In this document: one piece after another, positions 1-6,543 of the stretch
Position numbering within the stretch: the stretch's first letter is position 1
Layout: each line of letters opens with the position of its first letter
Assembly (NCBI GenBank): GCA_938030585.1
Contig: CALHIA010000003.1
Coordinates: 1 to 6,543 of the forward strand
Reading direction: 5' to 3'
Length of the DNA stretch: 6,543 nucleotides
DNA from: an uncultured Candidatus Saccharibacteria bacterium
GTDB lineage: Bacteria; Patescibacteriota; Saccharimonadia; Saccharimonadales; Saccharimonadaceae
Made by a program: the position numbers and the translations under genes
Notes under the pieces: generated by a model
The model's input: only the letters and a program-made list of their open reading frames with translations
What the model was told of the DNA's origin: nothing
Database searches by the model: none

Positions 1-1
1 T

Positions 2-931
2 GGAGCAAATTCAGAAACTTTAAGTTTTGCAGCTTCGACTTCTGGGAACGACATCGCGAAGACGATTTCGGATGGTGAATTCGAATTAGTGATCGTCGAC
101 TCGATTCAGACTTTGGCGATTAATGAAATTTCTTCGGCGCCGGGTACGGTTTCCCAAATTACCAATGCAGGTAATTTGATCATTCAAGCCGCAAAAAAGA
201 CCGATACGGCGGTGATTATTGTGGGGCATGTGACGAAGGAAGGCACCTTGGCGGGGCCGAAAGTTTTGGAACACTTGGTGGATGTAGTACTAAATTTTGA
301 AGGCGACCGCTACGGTGGTTTTAAGACTATTCGTGCCATTAAAAACCGTTTCGGCTCGACCAGTGAGGCGGCAATTTTCGAGATGACGGAAAAGGGTTTA
401 CAGGAAGTACAAAATCCTTCGGCGGCCCTACTAGCAGAGAGGCAAAACACGGATGGGTCAATTATTTTAGCAACTCTAGAAGGTACCAGGCCACTGCTGG
501 TAGAAATTCAGGCTTTAGTTTCGACCACGAATTTTGGTTATCCAAAACGTGCAGCTTCGGGCTTCGACCTGAATCGATTGAATTTGCTAATTGCAGTGAT
601 TGAACAGCGCACTAAACTAAAACTGGACGATAAGGATATTTTCTTAAACGTAGTGGGCGGGATTAAAATTAAGGATTCGGCAGCGGACCTCGCGGTATGC
701 CTCGCGATTGCTTCGGCGGCGGCAGGACGCAAGCTCAGTGAAGAATATGTAGTGTTCGGCGAGGTAGGTCTGGGTGGAGAAATCCGCTCGGCTTTTCGAC
801 CAGACCAAAGAATTGGTGAAGCAAAAAAATTGGGCTTTAAGCACGCAATTGCGCCAGCGACAATTCATGATAAGTTCGTGATTCCGGTCAAAGATTTACG
901 CACGACTTTAATTAAATATGTGAACGAATAG
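2..931 (+). CDS. radA: DNA repair protein RadA/Sms, 5'-truncated by the window edge
   Basis: RadA is a RecA-like ATPase that drives branch migration of recombination intermediates. The open frame runs from the first complete codon, so only the last 309 residues are present; the N-terminal zinc finger and Walker A (about 140-150 residues of a usual ~450) lie upstream. Visible in the fragment are the Walker B strand ending in VIVDSIQT (Asp at about residue 33), the GHVTKEG...GPKVLEH segment typical of RadA (about 75-92), the RadA signature KNRFG (114-118) and a C-terminal Lon-like domain (about 169-304) with VGGIKIKD, ADLAV and VVFGEVGLGGEIR. The Lon-type serine position appears to be Ala, so this domain is probably structural and not proteolytic, as in the family. 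GTG at 89 is a valine inside Walker B, not a start. Stop TAG; ruvC follows 6 bp later. Identity is very secure. Confidence 0.97.
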   Translation, partial: GANSETLSFAASTSGNDIAKTISDGEFELVIVDSIQTLAINEISSAPGTVSQITNAGNLIIQAAKKTDTAVIIVGHVTKEGTLAGPKVLEHLVDVVLNFEGDRYGGFKTIRAIKNRFGSTSEAAIFEMTEKGLQEVQNPSAALLAERQNTDGSIILATLEGTRPLLVEIQALVSTTNFGYPKRAASGFDLNRLNLLIAVIEQRTKLKLDDKDIFLNVVGGIKIKDSAADLAVCLAIASAAAGRKLSEEYVVFGEVGLGGEIRSAFRPDQRIGEAKKLGFKHAIAPATIHDKFVIPVKDLRTTLIKYVNE

Positions 932-937
932 AGATAG

Positions 938-1414
938 ATGAGAATTTTAGGAATTGACCCAGGCACAGGAATTTGCGGTTTTGGGGTGATTGAAGTAAAA
1001 CAAACTGGTCGCGCTAAAATGATCGATAACGGCGTGATTGCCACGCCGCCACACACCCCACTTTCAGAGCGTTTGCTCGATATTTATGAATCGATGCATG
1101 AGATTATTAAATTAAACAAGCCAGATTGTGTGAGTATCGAAAAACTTTTCTTCACCAAAAATATAACGACGGGTATTTCAGTGGCGGAAGCCAGAGGGGT
1201 GGTGCTTTTGGTTTGCAAACAGCATGAACTACCAACTTTTGAGTACACACCAAACGAAATTAAGAAGACGATGACCGGTTATGGTTCAGCCGATAAAAAA
1301 CAGATGCAGGAGATGGTAAAACTGCATCTGGATTTAACTAGTGTACCAAAACCGGATGATGCGGCAGATGCTTTGGCCGCCGCGATCACCCATTCTTTGA
1401 TGCATCGGTTTTAG
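938..1414 (+). CDS. ruvC: Crossover junction endodeoxyribonuclease RuvC, complete
   Basis: RuvC is the dimeric, Mg2+-dependent nuclease that cuts Holliday junctions symmetrically. The 158-residue product is a normal length for the family and shows the whole RNase H-like fold signature. Asp7 lies in ILGIDPGT. Glu68 lies in CVSIEKLFFTKN, the region that carries the junction-contacting aromatic in E. coli. GSADKKQMQ (116-124) is the basic loop, and Asp141 and Asp144 lie in the PDDAADALA motif, so all four catalytic acids are present. ATG at 938 is the only sensible start because it puts the first acid at position 7, as in E. coli. The preceding 6 bp contain only a weak GAG-like ribosome binding site, so translation may be coupled to radA. 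ruvA and ruvB are not next to it; a terminator follows the stop codon. Confidence 0.97.
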   Translation: MRILGIDPGTGICGFGVIEVKQTGRAKMIDNGVIATPPHTPLSERLLDIYESMHEIIKLNKPDCVSIEKLFFTKNITTGISVAEARGVVLLVCKQHELPTFEYTPNEIKKTMTGYGSADKKQMQEMVKLHLDLTSVPKPDDAADALAAAITHSLMHRF

Positions 1415-1427
1415 AAGATTTATAGAT

Positions 1428-1457
1428 AAAAAAACACCTGCAAGCGCAGGCGTTTTG
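1428..1457. terminator. Bidirectional intrinsic terminator between ruvC and clpP
   Basis: A 7-bp stem (1435-1441 with 1446-1452, loop AAGC at 1442-1445) is flanked by seven A on the left (1428-1434) and TTTT on the right (1453-1456). Read on the minus strand the stem is complete, with one G-T wobble, and is followed by seven T: a strong terminator for clpP, whose stop is 12 bp upstream. Read on the plus strand the same stem has one A-C mismatch and a shorter T tract, although the A/T flanks can extend the pairing; it would serve ruvC more weakly. It lies in a 54-bp gap between two convergent genes. Confidence 0.88.
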
Positions 1458-1468
1458 TAAGCTAAAAA

Positions 1469-2071
1469 TTATTTAGCAATGACTTCGTCGATGATGCCAT
1501 AATCTTTAGCTTCATCAGCGGACATCCAGTTGTCACGATCCATATCTTTAATGATTTGGTCAACTTTTTTGCCAGTATTTTTGGCGAGAATTTCGGCGAG
1601 GCGTTTCTTCAAGAAAATACCTTCCTTGAGCATAATTTCCTGATCCGTGATTTTACCTTGAGTACCAGAGCTTGGCTGATGAATCATCACGCGAGCATTT
1701 GGCAGAGCGAAACGTTTACCCTTGGCACCACAGCTGAGCAACATGGCGCCCATAGAGGCCTGAAGACCGATACCAATAGTCTGGACATCCGGCTCAATGT
1801 AATTCATAGTGTCAATAATAGCAAGACCATCGTAAACCGAGCCGCCTGGAGAATTGATATAAAGTTTAATATCTTTCTTAGGATCTTCATGAGCGAGAAA
1901 GAGGAGCTGAGCCACTACGAGATTAGCAGTGTGAGCATTGACGTCCTCACCGAGAAAGATAATGCGATCATTTAAGAGCCTGGAGTAAATATCATAAGAG
2001 CGCTCGCCACGATTGGTGGTTTCAATGACGGTCGGAACGAGGTAGTCGTTGGGATTTGAATTAGTTTGCAT
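1469..2071 (-). CDS. clpP: ATP-dependent Clp protease proteolytic subunit ClpP
   Basis: ClpP forms the tetradecameric serine protease chamber that degrades proteins fed in by a Clp unfoldase, here presumably the ClpC of the same operon. The 200-residue product has the complete triad: Ser106 in GLQASMGA, His131 in MIHQP and Asp180 in DRDNWMS, with the same 25- and 49-residue spacings as E. coli. The oligomerisation and substrate-groove segment [15 protein letters not shown] (71-85) is intact. LVPTVIE (11-17) matches the mature N-terminus of other ClpPs, the axial loop that contacts the unfoldase, so residues 1-10 may be a short propeptide. The ATG is supported by a good ribosome binding site 7 bp upstream. 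The gap to the preceding gene is 15 bp, and an intrinsic terminator follows, making this the last gene of the operon. Confidence 0.98.
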   Translation of the reverse strand: MQTNSNPNDYLVPTVIETTNRGERSYDIYSRLLNDRIIFLGEDVNAHTANLVVAQLLFLAHEDPKKDIKLYINSPGGSVYDGLAIIDTMNYIEPDVQTIGIGLQASMGAMLLSCGAKGKRFALPNARVMIHQPSSGTQGKITDQEIMLKEGIFLKKRLAEILAKNTGKKVDQIIKDMDRDNWMSADEAKDYGIIDEVIAK

Positions 2072-2078
2072 GGTAATT

Positions 2079-2086
2079 TCCTTTCC
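2079..2086 (-). promoter_or_regulatory. Ribosome binding site of clpP (tandem GGA)
   Basis: On the minus strand the bases read GGAAAGGA, immediately after the TAA of the upstream gene and 7 bp before the clpP ATG. This is the clearest Shine-Dalgarno-like element in the window and fixes the clpP start at 2071. ruvC, the 340-codon gene and clpC have no comparable site, so clpP may be translated more independently or more strongly than its operon partners (inference). Confidence 0.75.
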
Positions 2087-3109
2087 TTATTTTTGAGATT
2101 TGAGTTCATTAGAAACGGCGTTGGAATTAATCTGATTCATCAACTGATTTTCGAAAAGCACGTGGTTATTATATTCGGCAATTTGCTGATTAATGGCATC
2201 GATAGATTGCTGAATACTTTGATAAGTGGCTTCATGACGACCAATGCGGGCTTCCAGGGTAGCACGTTCGTTTTGATAGCGCCAACCAGAGATTTGACCA
2301 GATTCGACGCGTCGATTAAAATCGAGAATTAATTGATTTAAGGCATTGGTTTCATTATTGTAGGCCTCAGTTTGCTGATTAATAGTAGCCTGCTTGGCGT
2401 CAATTTCAGATTTTAGTGAAGTGAGTTTGTCATTAAGCTTTTGAAAAACAGAGTGATATTGCTGATTAAAATCCGTGATAGTCTGACGATGCTGGAAATA
2501 GGCGGCGTAATGTTTTTCGAGATATTCCGACAACTCAGCGACTTCGGTACCGAGACGTGAATGCAATTCATCATAGAAGTCATCCTCAGAATAGCTCTTA
2601 ATCGAGGTGCGGATTTCATGATCAGCCGGAAGGTTATCGTAAGCCTTTTTGATTTCTTCATTCAAGCGATCTTTTTCCCAAAAAGGGACGCGTTGATAAG
2701 CCGCATGAAGCATTTCATGAGCCGTGGTCACCTCGATTACTCCTGGAAGATCATTCGATTCGACATGATAGAGATAAATACGATCGTTATCATGGACATA
2801 ACAACCCAGGACGTAGACTTCATGGTTATGCGAATGACAACTCTGATTAAAGGCCTGCTTCTCTTGCAAAGCTGGATGAGTAGCAAGCAAAGTTTTCGAA
2901 GCTTTTTCCGTAAGATTAAGTTTCTGGACGTAAGGCTTCAGGGTGTCAGAAATTTGAAAATCATAAGCCTTGATGTCATCTTGCAGACAGATAAAGGCAA
3001 AAGCACCGGCGAAAAGTGTGCAAAAAATCACAAGACCGCTAAGCCAGTCGGCGAGCGTTAGACTGCGCCGACGAGACTGAACGGAGACTTCTGACGGTGA
3101 ATTTTCCAT
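2087..3109 (-). CDS. Membrane-anchored HExxH putative zinc metalloprotease with coiled-coil C-terminus
   Basis: I do not recognise a named family. The 340-residue product has a short N-terminal tail with an RRR cluster (13-15), one hydrophobic segment (about 22-42) and then a long hydrophilic region. By the positive-inside rule this gives a cytoplasmic N-terminus and an extracytoplasmic body, though an AFA sequence (36-38) leaves signal-peptide cleavage possible. Residues 131-135 read HEMLH, preceded by hydrophobic and Thr residues (VIEVTTA), as in the active-site helix of zinc metalloproteases. Glu181 or Glu189 in the ELHSRLGTEVAEL stretch could be the third zinc ligand. Cys91 and Cys103 may form a disulfide. 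From about 205 to 325 the chain is Gln/Asn/Glu-rich with heptad-like spacing, probably coiled coil. The ATG follows the clpC stop by one base (TAATATG) with no clear ribosome binding site, so translational coupling is likely. Zinc binding and activity are inference. Confidence 0.8.
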   Translation of the reverse strand: MENSPSEVSVQSRRRSLTLADWLSGLVIFCTLFAGAFAFICLQDDIKAYDFQISDTLKPYVQKLNLTEKASKTLLATHPALQEKQAFNQSCHSHNHEVYVLGCYVHDNDRIYLYHVESNDLPGVIEVTTAHEMLHAAYQRVPFWEKDRLNEEIKKAYDNLPADHEIRTSIKSYSEDDFYDELHSRLGTEVAELSEYLEKHYAAYFQHRQTITDFNQQYHSVFQKLNDKLTSLKSEIDAKQATINQQTEAYNNETNALNQLILDFNRRVESGQISGWRYQNERATLEARIGRHEATYQSIQQSIDAINQQIAEYNNHVLFENQLMNQINSNAVSNELKSQK

Positions 3110-3110
3110 A

Positions 3111-5591
3111 TTATTTTTCAGTGCTTTCGATCTTTAATTTAAGCTTATCACCTTTTAGGCTAATTTGGGCGATTTGTCCTGGCAAAATTTCTTCCGCAAT
3201 AATTGCATCAGAGAGCAGGGTCTCCAAATTATCTTCGATAGCACGGCGCAATGGTCTGGCACCATTTTTGGGATCAAAACCTTTTTCGATAAGGAAGTCG
3301 CGCACCTTGGTATCAAGTTTCAAACCGATAGCTTTTTCAGCAAGACGCTTTTTCAAATCTTCAATCATATTGTCAAAGATTTCTTCGACCTGCTTACGAG
3401 AAAGCGCATGGAAGACTTCGATGGCGTCTAGACGATTAATAAGCTCTGGACGCATAGATTTCTTCAAAGCTTTCATCGCGGCATTTTTACTTGCTTCGTA
3501 ATCTTCGGTAATAAATTGATCCTTAGTTTTTTGATGGCTGGAGAAGCCAAAGGCCTGATCATTATACATTTCGTCAGAACCGAGGTTGGAGGTAAGGATG
3601 ACGATAGTATTATTGAACTTCACACGGTTACCTTGGCCATCAGTGAGAACTCCGTCCTCAAGAATTTGTAGCAGCATATTAAAGACATCTGGGTGGGCTT
3701 TCTCAATCTCATCAAAGAGTACGACGGAATATGGATGACGACGTACCGATTCGGTTAATTTACCACCATCGTCATAACCAACGTAACCAGCTGGCGCACC
3801 GACTAGGCGAGAAACATTGTGCTTTTCACCAAATTCTGACATATCGATTTTAATTAAGGCATTCTCACCACCGAAGACCTCGCGGGCGATTACACGCGCA
3901 AGCTCGGTCTTACCCACACCAGTCGGGCCCATGAAGAGGAAGGAGCCAATCGGACGTCTAGGATCACCAATACCAGAACGACCACGGCGAATAGCCTTAG
4001 CTACGTCATGAATCGCTTCATCTTGACCGATAATAGCCTTGTCGAGATGGGCTTCTAGTTTCGAAAGAATCTTCAATTCGCTACCATGTACCTTGGAAAC
4101 TGGAATACCAGTCTTGAGAGAAATGGCTTCAGCGAGATTTTCTTCGGTGAGCACTGGTGAAACATTTTCATCCACGCCGGCCTGCTCGAGAGATTTGATT
4201 TTTTCTTCTAATTTAGCGAGGCGAGTTTTGTAGAGAGCGGCCTTTTCAAAATTCTCAGCTTCAGCACTTTCTTCAATCTTCTGCTGGAGTGACTCACGCT
4301 CGATTTTTAATTTCTTATATTCGCCACTACCACTTTTATCGGCGGCTACTTTAGTGATAGCGCTAGCTTCATCAATCACATCGATAACCTTATCTGGCAT
4401 GTAGCGATCATTAATATAACGCTTCGACATACTGACGGCGGTTTCAATAATCTTATCTGGGATTACGACGCCGTGATGTTTTTCGTAATGCGATTTAATT
4501 CCCTTCAAAATACGCACCGTAATCACATCGGAAGGTTCCTCGACGATAACGGTTTGGAAGCGACGAGCTAGAGCCTTGTCTTTTTCGATTGATTTACGAT
4601 ATTCGTCCATGGTAGAAGCGCCAATTAGATGAATTAGGCCACGTGCGAGGGCGGGCTTCAAGATATTCGCAGCATCCAGGCTACCCTCAGAGGAACCAGC
4701 GCCGGTCAAGAGATGAATTTCGTCGATAAAGAGAATAAGATCCTTACTTTCGATGGCTTCGTCGATGATACCCTTAATACGTTCCTCGAAATCACCACGG
4801 AATTTAGTGCCGGCAACCACGGAACTGAGATCGATTTGGTAAATTTTCTTACCGATCAGATTACCTGGTACCTCGTTTTTGGCGATACGCGTAGCGAGAC
4901 CTTCAACAATAGCGGTCTTACCGACACCAGCTTCCCCGATAAGTACGGGATTGGACTTAGTACGACGGGAGAGTACGGTAAGCGCACGTTCAATTTCACG
5001 ATCGCGACCAATCACAGTATCGAGACGACCTTGACGGGCCAATTCAGTGAGATCGACACCATATTTCGTGAGCCATTTGAGTGGACGTTTGCGCTTAAAA
5101 TCGTTTTTCTTTTGATCAATCTTGGCTTCTTCGGCCTGTTTTTCGGCAAACTCCTCAATGGTTTTGGATAATTCCGTGAGGTCAATATTGAGACCTTGGA
5201 GAATTAAACTGGCGCGAGAATTTGGCTGGCGAATCAGAGCATAAAGTAGGTGCTCGGTGCCAATCAATTTAATCCCCTGCTCTTTCACGAAGTTGGAAGC
5301 GAGGCGCAAAGTCAAAACTGCAGCTTCCGAAAGTGACATCATCGCCATATCCGCTCCTGGGACTTCGATGGCGGTATGATTCATCAGTTTTTCAACTTGG
5401 TCGAGATTCACATCTTCATCGGCGAGAAAACGTGCACCAGTGGAAGTGTCCTGCGAAAGAATACCGAGAAGCAGATGTTCGGTGCTCATGTAGCCGTTAT
5501 TATAGCGCTTGGCATAATAGTCAGATTTTTGGAGCGCAAAACGAGCATTCTCAGTTAATTTATTCATTATTTCAGTAAATTCATCTTGCAT
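3111..5591 (-). CDS. clpC: ClpC-type AAA+ unfoldase, ATP-binding subunit of Clp protease
   Basis: ClpC unfolds substrates and threads them into ClpP. Numbering from the ATG at 5591 (826 residues): a Clp_N repeat domain (about 1-145); NBD1 with Walker A GEAGVGKT (219-226), pore loop KFRG (263-266), Walker B FIDE (288-291) and the ClpA/B signature [13 protein letters not shown] (306-318); a short coiled M-domain with a UVR-like segment (about 424-470), as in ClpC and unlike the long ClpB arm; NBD2 with Walker A GPTGVGKT (555-562), pore loop GYVGY (602-606), Walker B LFDE (625-628), a FGF ClpP-docking loop (681-683), arginine finger R720 and sensor 2 GARPLRR (777-783). The FGF loop and the clpP gene downstream both say it works with ClpP. 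The in-frame ATG at 5567 (818 residues) matches usual ClpC N-termini at least as well. A TTG at 5607-5609 lies inside the promoter spacer and is rejected. No ctsR, mcsA or mcsB is adjacent. Confidence 0.96.
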   Translation of the reverse strand: MQDEFTEIMNKLTENARFALQKSDYYAKRYNNGYMSTEHLLLGILSQDTSTGARFLADEDVNLDQVEKLMNHTAIEVPGADMAMMSLSEAAVLTLRLASNFVKEQGIKLIGTEHLLYALIRQPNSRASLILQGLNIDLTELSKTIEEFAEKQAEEAKIDQKKNDFKRKRPLKWLTKYGVDLTELARQGRLDTVIGRDREIERALTVLSRRTKSNPVLIGEAGVGKTAIVEGLATRIAKNEVPGNLIGKKIYQIDLSSVVAGTKFRGDFEERIKGIIDEAIESKDLILFIDEIHLLTGAGSSEGSLDAANILKPALARGLIHLIGASTMDEYRKSIEKDKALARRFQTVIVEEPSDVITVRILKGIKSHYEKHHGVVIPDKIIETAVSMSKRYINDRYMPDKVIDVIDEASAITKVAADKSGSGEYKKLKIERESLQQKIEESAEAENFEKAALYKTRLAKLEEKIKSLEQAGVDENVSPVLTEENLAEAISLKTGIPVSKVHGSELKILSKLEAHLDKAIIGQDEAIHDVAKAIRRGRSGIGDPRRPIGSFLFMGPTGVGKTELARVIAREVFGGENALIKIDMSEFGEKHNVSRLVGAPAGYVGYDDGGKLTESVRRHPYSVVLFDEIEKAHPDVFNMLLQILEDGVLTDGQGNRVKFNNTIVILTSNLGSDEMYNDQAFGFSSHQKTKDQFITEDYEASKNAAMKALKKSMRPELINRLDAIEVFHALSRKQVEEIFDNMIEDLKKRLAEKAIGLKLDTKVRDFLIEKGFDPKNGARPLRRAIEDNLETLLSDAIIAEEILPGQIAQISLKGDKLKLKIESTEK

Positions 5592-5597
5592 AATTCT

Positions 5598-5625
5598 ATT
5601 GTATAGCAAATATTAGCACTGTCAA
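5598..5625 (-). promoter_or_regulatory. Sigma70-type promoter of the clpC operon
   Basis: On the minus strand a perfect -35 TTGACA (5625-5620) is followed after 16 bp by TACAAT (5603-5598), five of six matches to the -10 consensus. An overlapping TATACA preceded by TGC (TGn) could act as an extended -10. Transcription should begin near 5590-5593, essentially at the first clpC ATG (5591). The -35 lies inside the CIRCE operator, so repressor binding would block polymerase directly. Confidence 0.82.
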
Positions 5626-5639
5626 GCCATGAGTGCTAA
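5613..5639 (-). promoter_or_regulatory. CIRCE operator (HrcA binding site)
   Basis: The inverted repeat matches the CIRCE consensus TTAGCACTC-N9-GAGTGCTAA at 17 of 18 arm positions with exactly 9 bp between arms. One arm is perfect; the other, read on the minus strand, is CAGTGCTAA, with C in place of G at its first base. CIRCE is the operator of HrcA, the heat-labile repressor of groESL and dnaK operons in many bacteria and of some clp genes. Its location over the clpC promoter predicts heat-shock induction of clpC, the HExxH gene and clpP together. hrcA itself is not in the window. Confidence 0.95.
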
Positions 5640-5703
5640 TTCTTTCCAGTTACAAGACAGGTTTAGGTAATTATTGCAAAATTAACAGAGGCGTGATTTT
5701 AAC

Positions 5704-6543
5704 TTAGGCAGATTTCAGAACTTCGAGACCTGGAAGAGTACCATGAATTAAGAATTCGAGACTAGCACCACCACCGGTGGAAACTAGTGAGAAGTTAAGT
5801 GGAGACTGGTCGACGTAACGATTTTGCAAGAGATTTTCTACGAAACCCGTCGTATCACCGCCGCAGATTACGGAAAGATTTTCTGCTGGATTTTTAGCAC
5901 CAATCGTCTCAGCAATAACCCTGGAAGCAAAATCAAAAGGTGGTTTTTCGGTAAGACCGAGAGTGCCATTCCAGATAATGGTGTGAGATTTTAATACGAG
6001 ATCGATTAGCTGGTCGAGAGATTTGGGGCCGATATCGAGTTTGGCGCCAGATTGATCCTCGTTAAAATCGGAGGTAACAGTAATCTGGGGTAAATCCGAA
6101 GTAAACCCATCCGCAGCAATTTTACCGCCGACAAAAATATAATCGGCGAGTTTAGAAAAATGCTCGATAAGGGGAGATTTATCTTTAACTTTGGCACCAC
6201 CAATGATTAGCAGTACAGGGTGAAGAGGATTTTCTTGTACCTTTTTTAGATTTTCGATTTCCTGTTCGACAAGTAAACCCATGACGCTCGGAAGTAGACG
6301 CGGCAAGGCATCAGTGGAAGCGTGGGCGCGATGTAAAACGCCGAAACCGTCCTGAACAAAACAATCTGGCTGAACAGTATCAAAAATGGCCTCGGCAAAA
6401 TCTTTTGAATTCTCCTCTTCACCAGGATGAAAACGTAGATTTTCTAACAAAATGACCGCACCTTCTGGGGCCTCAGAGATTAATTGTTTGGTAGCCTCGC
6501 CAGTAGTTTCAGGCGCAAAAAAGACTTCACGTTGCAATAAACG
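5704..6543 (-). CDS. pgk: Phosphoglycerate kinase, 5'-truncated by the window edge
   Basis: PGK catalyses the reversible phosphate transfer from 1,3-bisphosphoglycerate to ADP in cytosolic glycolysis. The last 279 residues are present, about 70% of a usual ~395-residue enzyme; the frame stays open to the window edge, and TTG at 6537-6535 is only an internal leucine. Recognisable blocks in order are LLENLRFHPGEEEN, the substrate loop VQDGFGVLHRAHAST, GGAKVKDK, LDIGPKS, the nucleotide-site loop IWNGTLGLTE, CGGDT and the C-terminal STGGGASLEFL. The gene is therefore PGK beyond reasonable doubt, but several blocks depart from the common forms (VNDAFGTAHRAHAS, WNGPMG). The C-terminal nucleotide-binding domain is complete. 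It is co-directional with clpC, 112 bp upstream, and no terminator hairpin is visible after its TAA stop. Confidence 0.95.
   Translation of the reverse strand, partial: RLLQREVFFAPETTGEATKQLISEAPEGAVILLENLRFHPGEEENSKDFAEAIFDTVQPDCFVQDGFGVLHRAHASTDALPRLLPSVMGLLVEQEIENLKKVQENPLHPVLLIIGGAKVKDKSPLIEHFSKLADYIFVGGKIAADGFTSDLPQITVTSDFNEDQSGAKLDIGPKSLDQLIDLVLKSHTIIWNGTLGLTEKPPFDFASRVIAETIGAKNPAENLSVICGGDTTGFVENLLQNRYVDQSPLNFSLVSTGGGASLEFLIHGTLPGLEVLKSA

Noticed and set aside
2..931. Active Lon-type protease in the RadA C-terminus
   Set aside because: The position aligned with the Lon serine appears to be Ala (DSAADLAV), and RadA Lon-like domains are regarded as structural or DNA-binding.
1556..1975. 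A 139-codon plus-strand frame opposite clpP
   Set aside because: It is antisense to the catalytic core of an unmistakable clpP, so it is a shadow frame.
2561..3061. A 166-codon plus-strand frame opposite the HExxH gene
   Set aside because: The minus-strand frame has a membrane segment, an HExxH motif and operon spacing; the plus-strand translation shows no family features.
3050..3075. Twin-arginine (Tat-like) signal in the HExxH protein, SRRRSLT at residues 12-18
   Set aside because: The Phe and Lys of the consensus are missing, and the RRR cluster is equally explained as the positive-inside anchor of a membrane helix.
4713..5171. A 152-codon open frame on the plus strand inside clpC
   Set aside because: It is antisense to the conserved NBD1 of clpC, resembles no protein I know, and has no promoter or ribosome binding site visible. 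It is a shadow frame.
5592..5609. TTG start for clpC at 5607-5609, adding six residues
   Set aside because: It lies inside the promoter spacer, upstream of the -10, so it would not be transcribed from the proposed promoter; ATG codons follow at 5591 and 5567.
5640..5700. AT-rich inverted repeat (TAATT...AATTA) downstream of pgk as a terminator
   Set aside because: The stem is only about 5 A-T pairs with no GC core and no following T tract.
1..6543. Recoded TGA (as in some Patescibacteria lineages)
   Set aside because: No gene here has an in-frame TGA, and all proteins are complete under the standard code. None of the six stops is TGA, which is suggestive but far too few to conclude from.

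Overview
The window looks like bacterial chromosomal housekeeping DNA of moderate GC content. It holds five recognisable genes and one unfamiliar gene, on two converging transcription units. Reading frames are intact under the standard bacterial code: every stop is TAA or TAG, and no in-frame TGA is needed. The combination of a ClpC-type (not ClpA) unfoldase, a CIRCE/HrcA operator, no ctsR/mcsA/mcsB around clpC, weak ribosome binding sites and a PGK with off-consensus signatures suggests a Gram-positive-type or Patescibacteria (CPR, perhaps Saccharibacteria) lineage. That placement is inference with low to moderate confidence; the sequence has no marker gene that fixes it.

Layout. On the plus strand, bases 2-931 are the C-terminal two thirds of radA (5' end outside the window), followed after 6 bp by complete ruvC (938-1414). 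A compact hairpin at about 1428-1457 with A/T tracts on both sides ends both this unit and the opposing one. On the minus strand, read right to left, come the 3' part of pgk (5704-6543, N-terminus outside the window), a 112-bp gap, then clpC (start 5591 or 5567, end 3111), a 340-codon gene for a membrane-anchored HExxH protein (3109-2087) and clpP (2071-1469). Gaps of 1 bp and 15 bp within this last group indicate one operon.

Function. radA-ruvC joins a branch-migration ATPase to a Holliday-junction resolvase, two steps of recombinational repair. The minus-strand operon encodes both halves of the ClpCP protease. Its promoter lies against a CIRCE operator at 5613-5639, so it should be a heat-shock operon repressed by HrcA. 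The -35 hexamer is embedded in the operator, and the single base that departs from the CIRCE consensus is the one that completes TTGACA. The -10 element sits so close to the first ATG that the transcript may be nearly leaderless.

The most interesting item is the middle gene. It encodes a single-pass, probably outward-facing protein with an HEMLH zinc-protease-like motif and a long C-terminal coiled coil, sandwiched between clpC and clpP. It may be an extracytoplasmic partner in a stress-regulated proteolysis system. I do not recognise it as a named family. No RNA genes, CRISPR arrays, insertion sequences or other mobile elements were seen, and no gene-free stretch exceeds about 110 bp.
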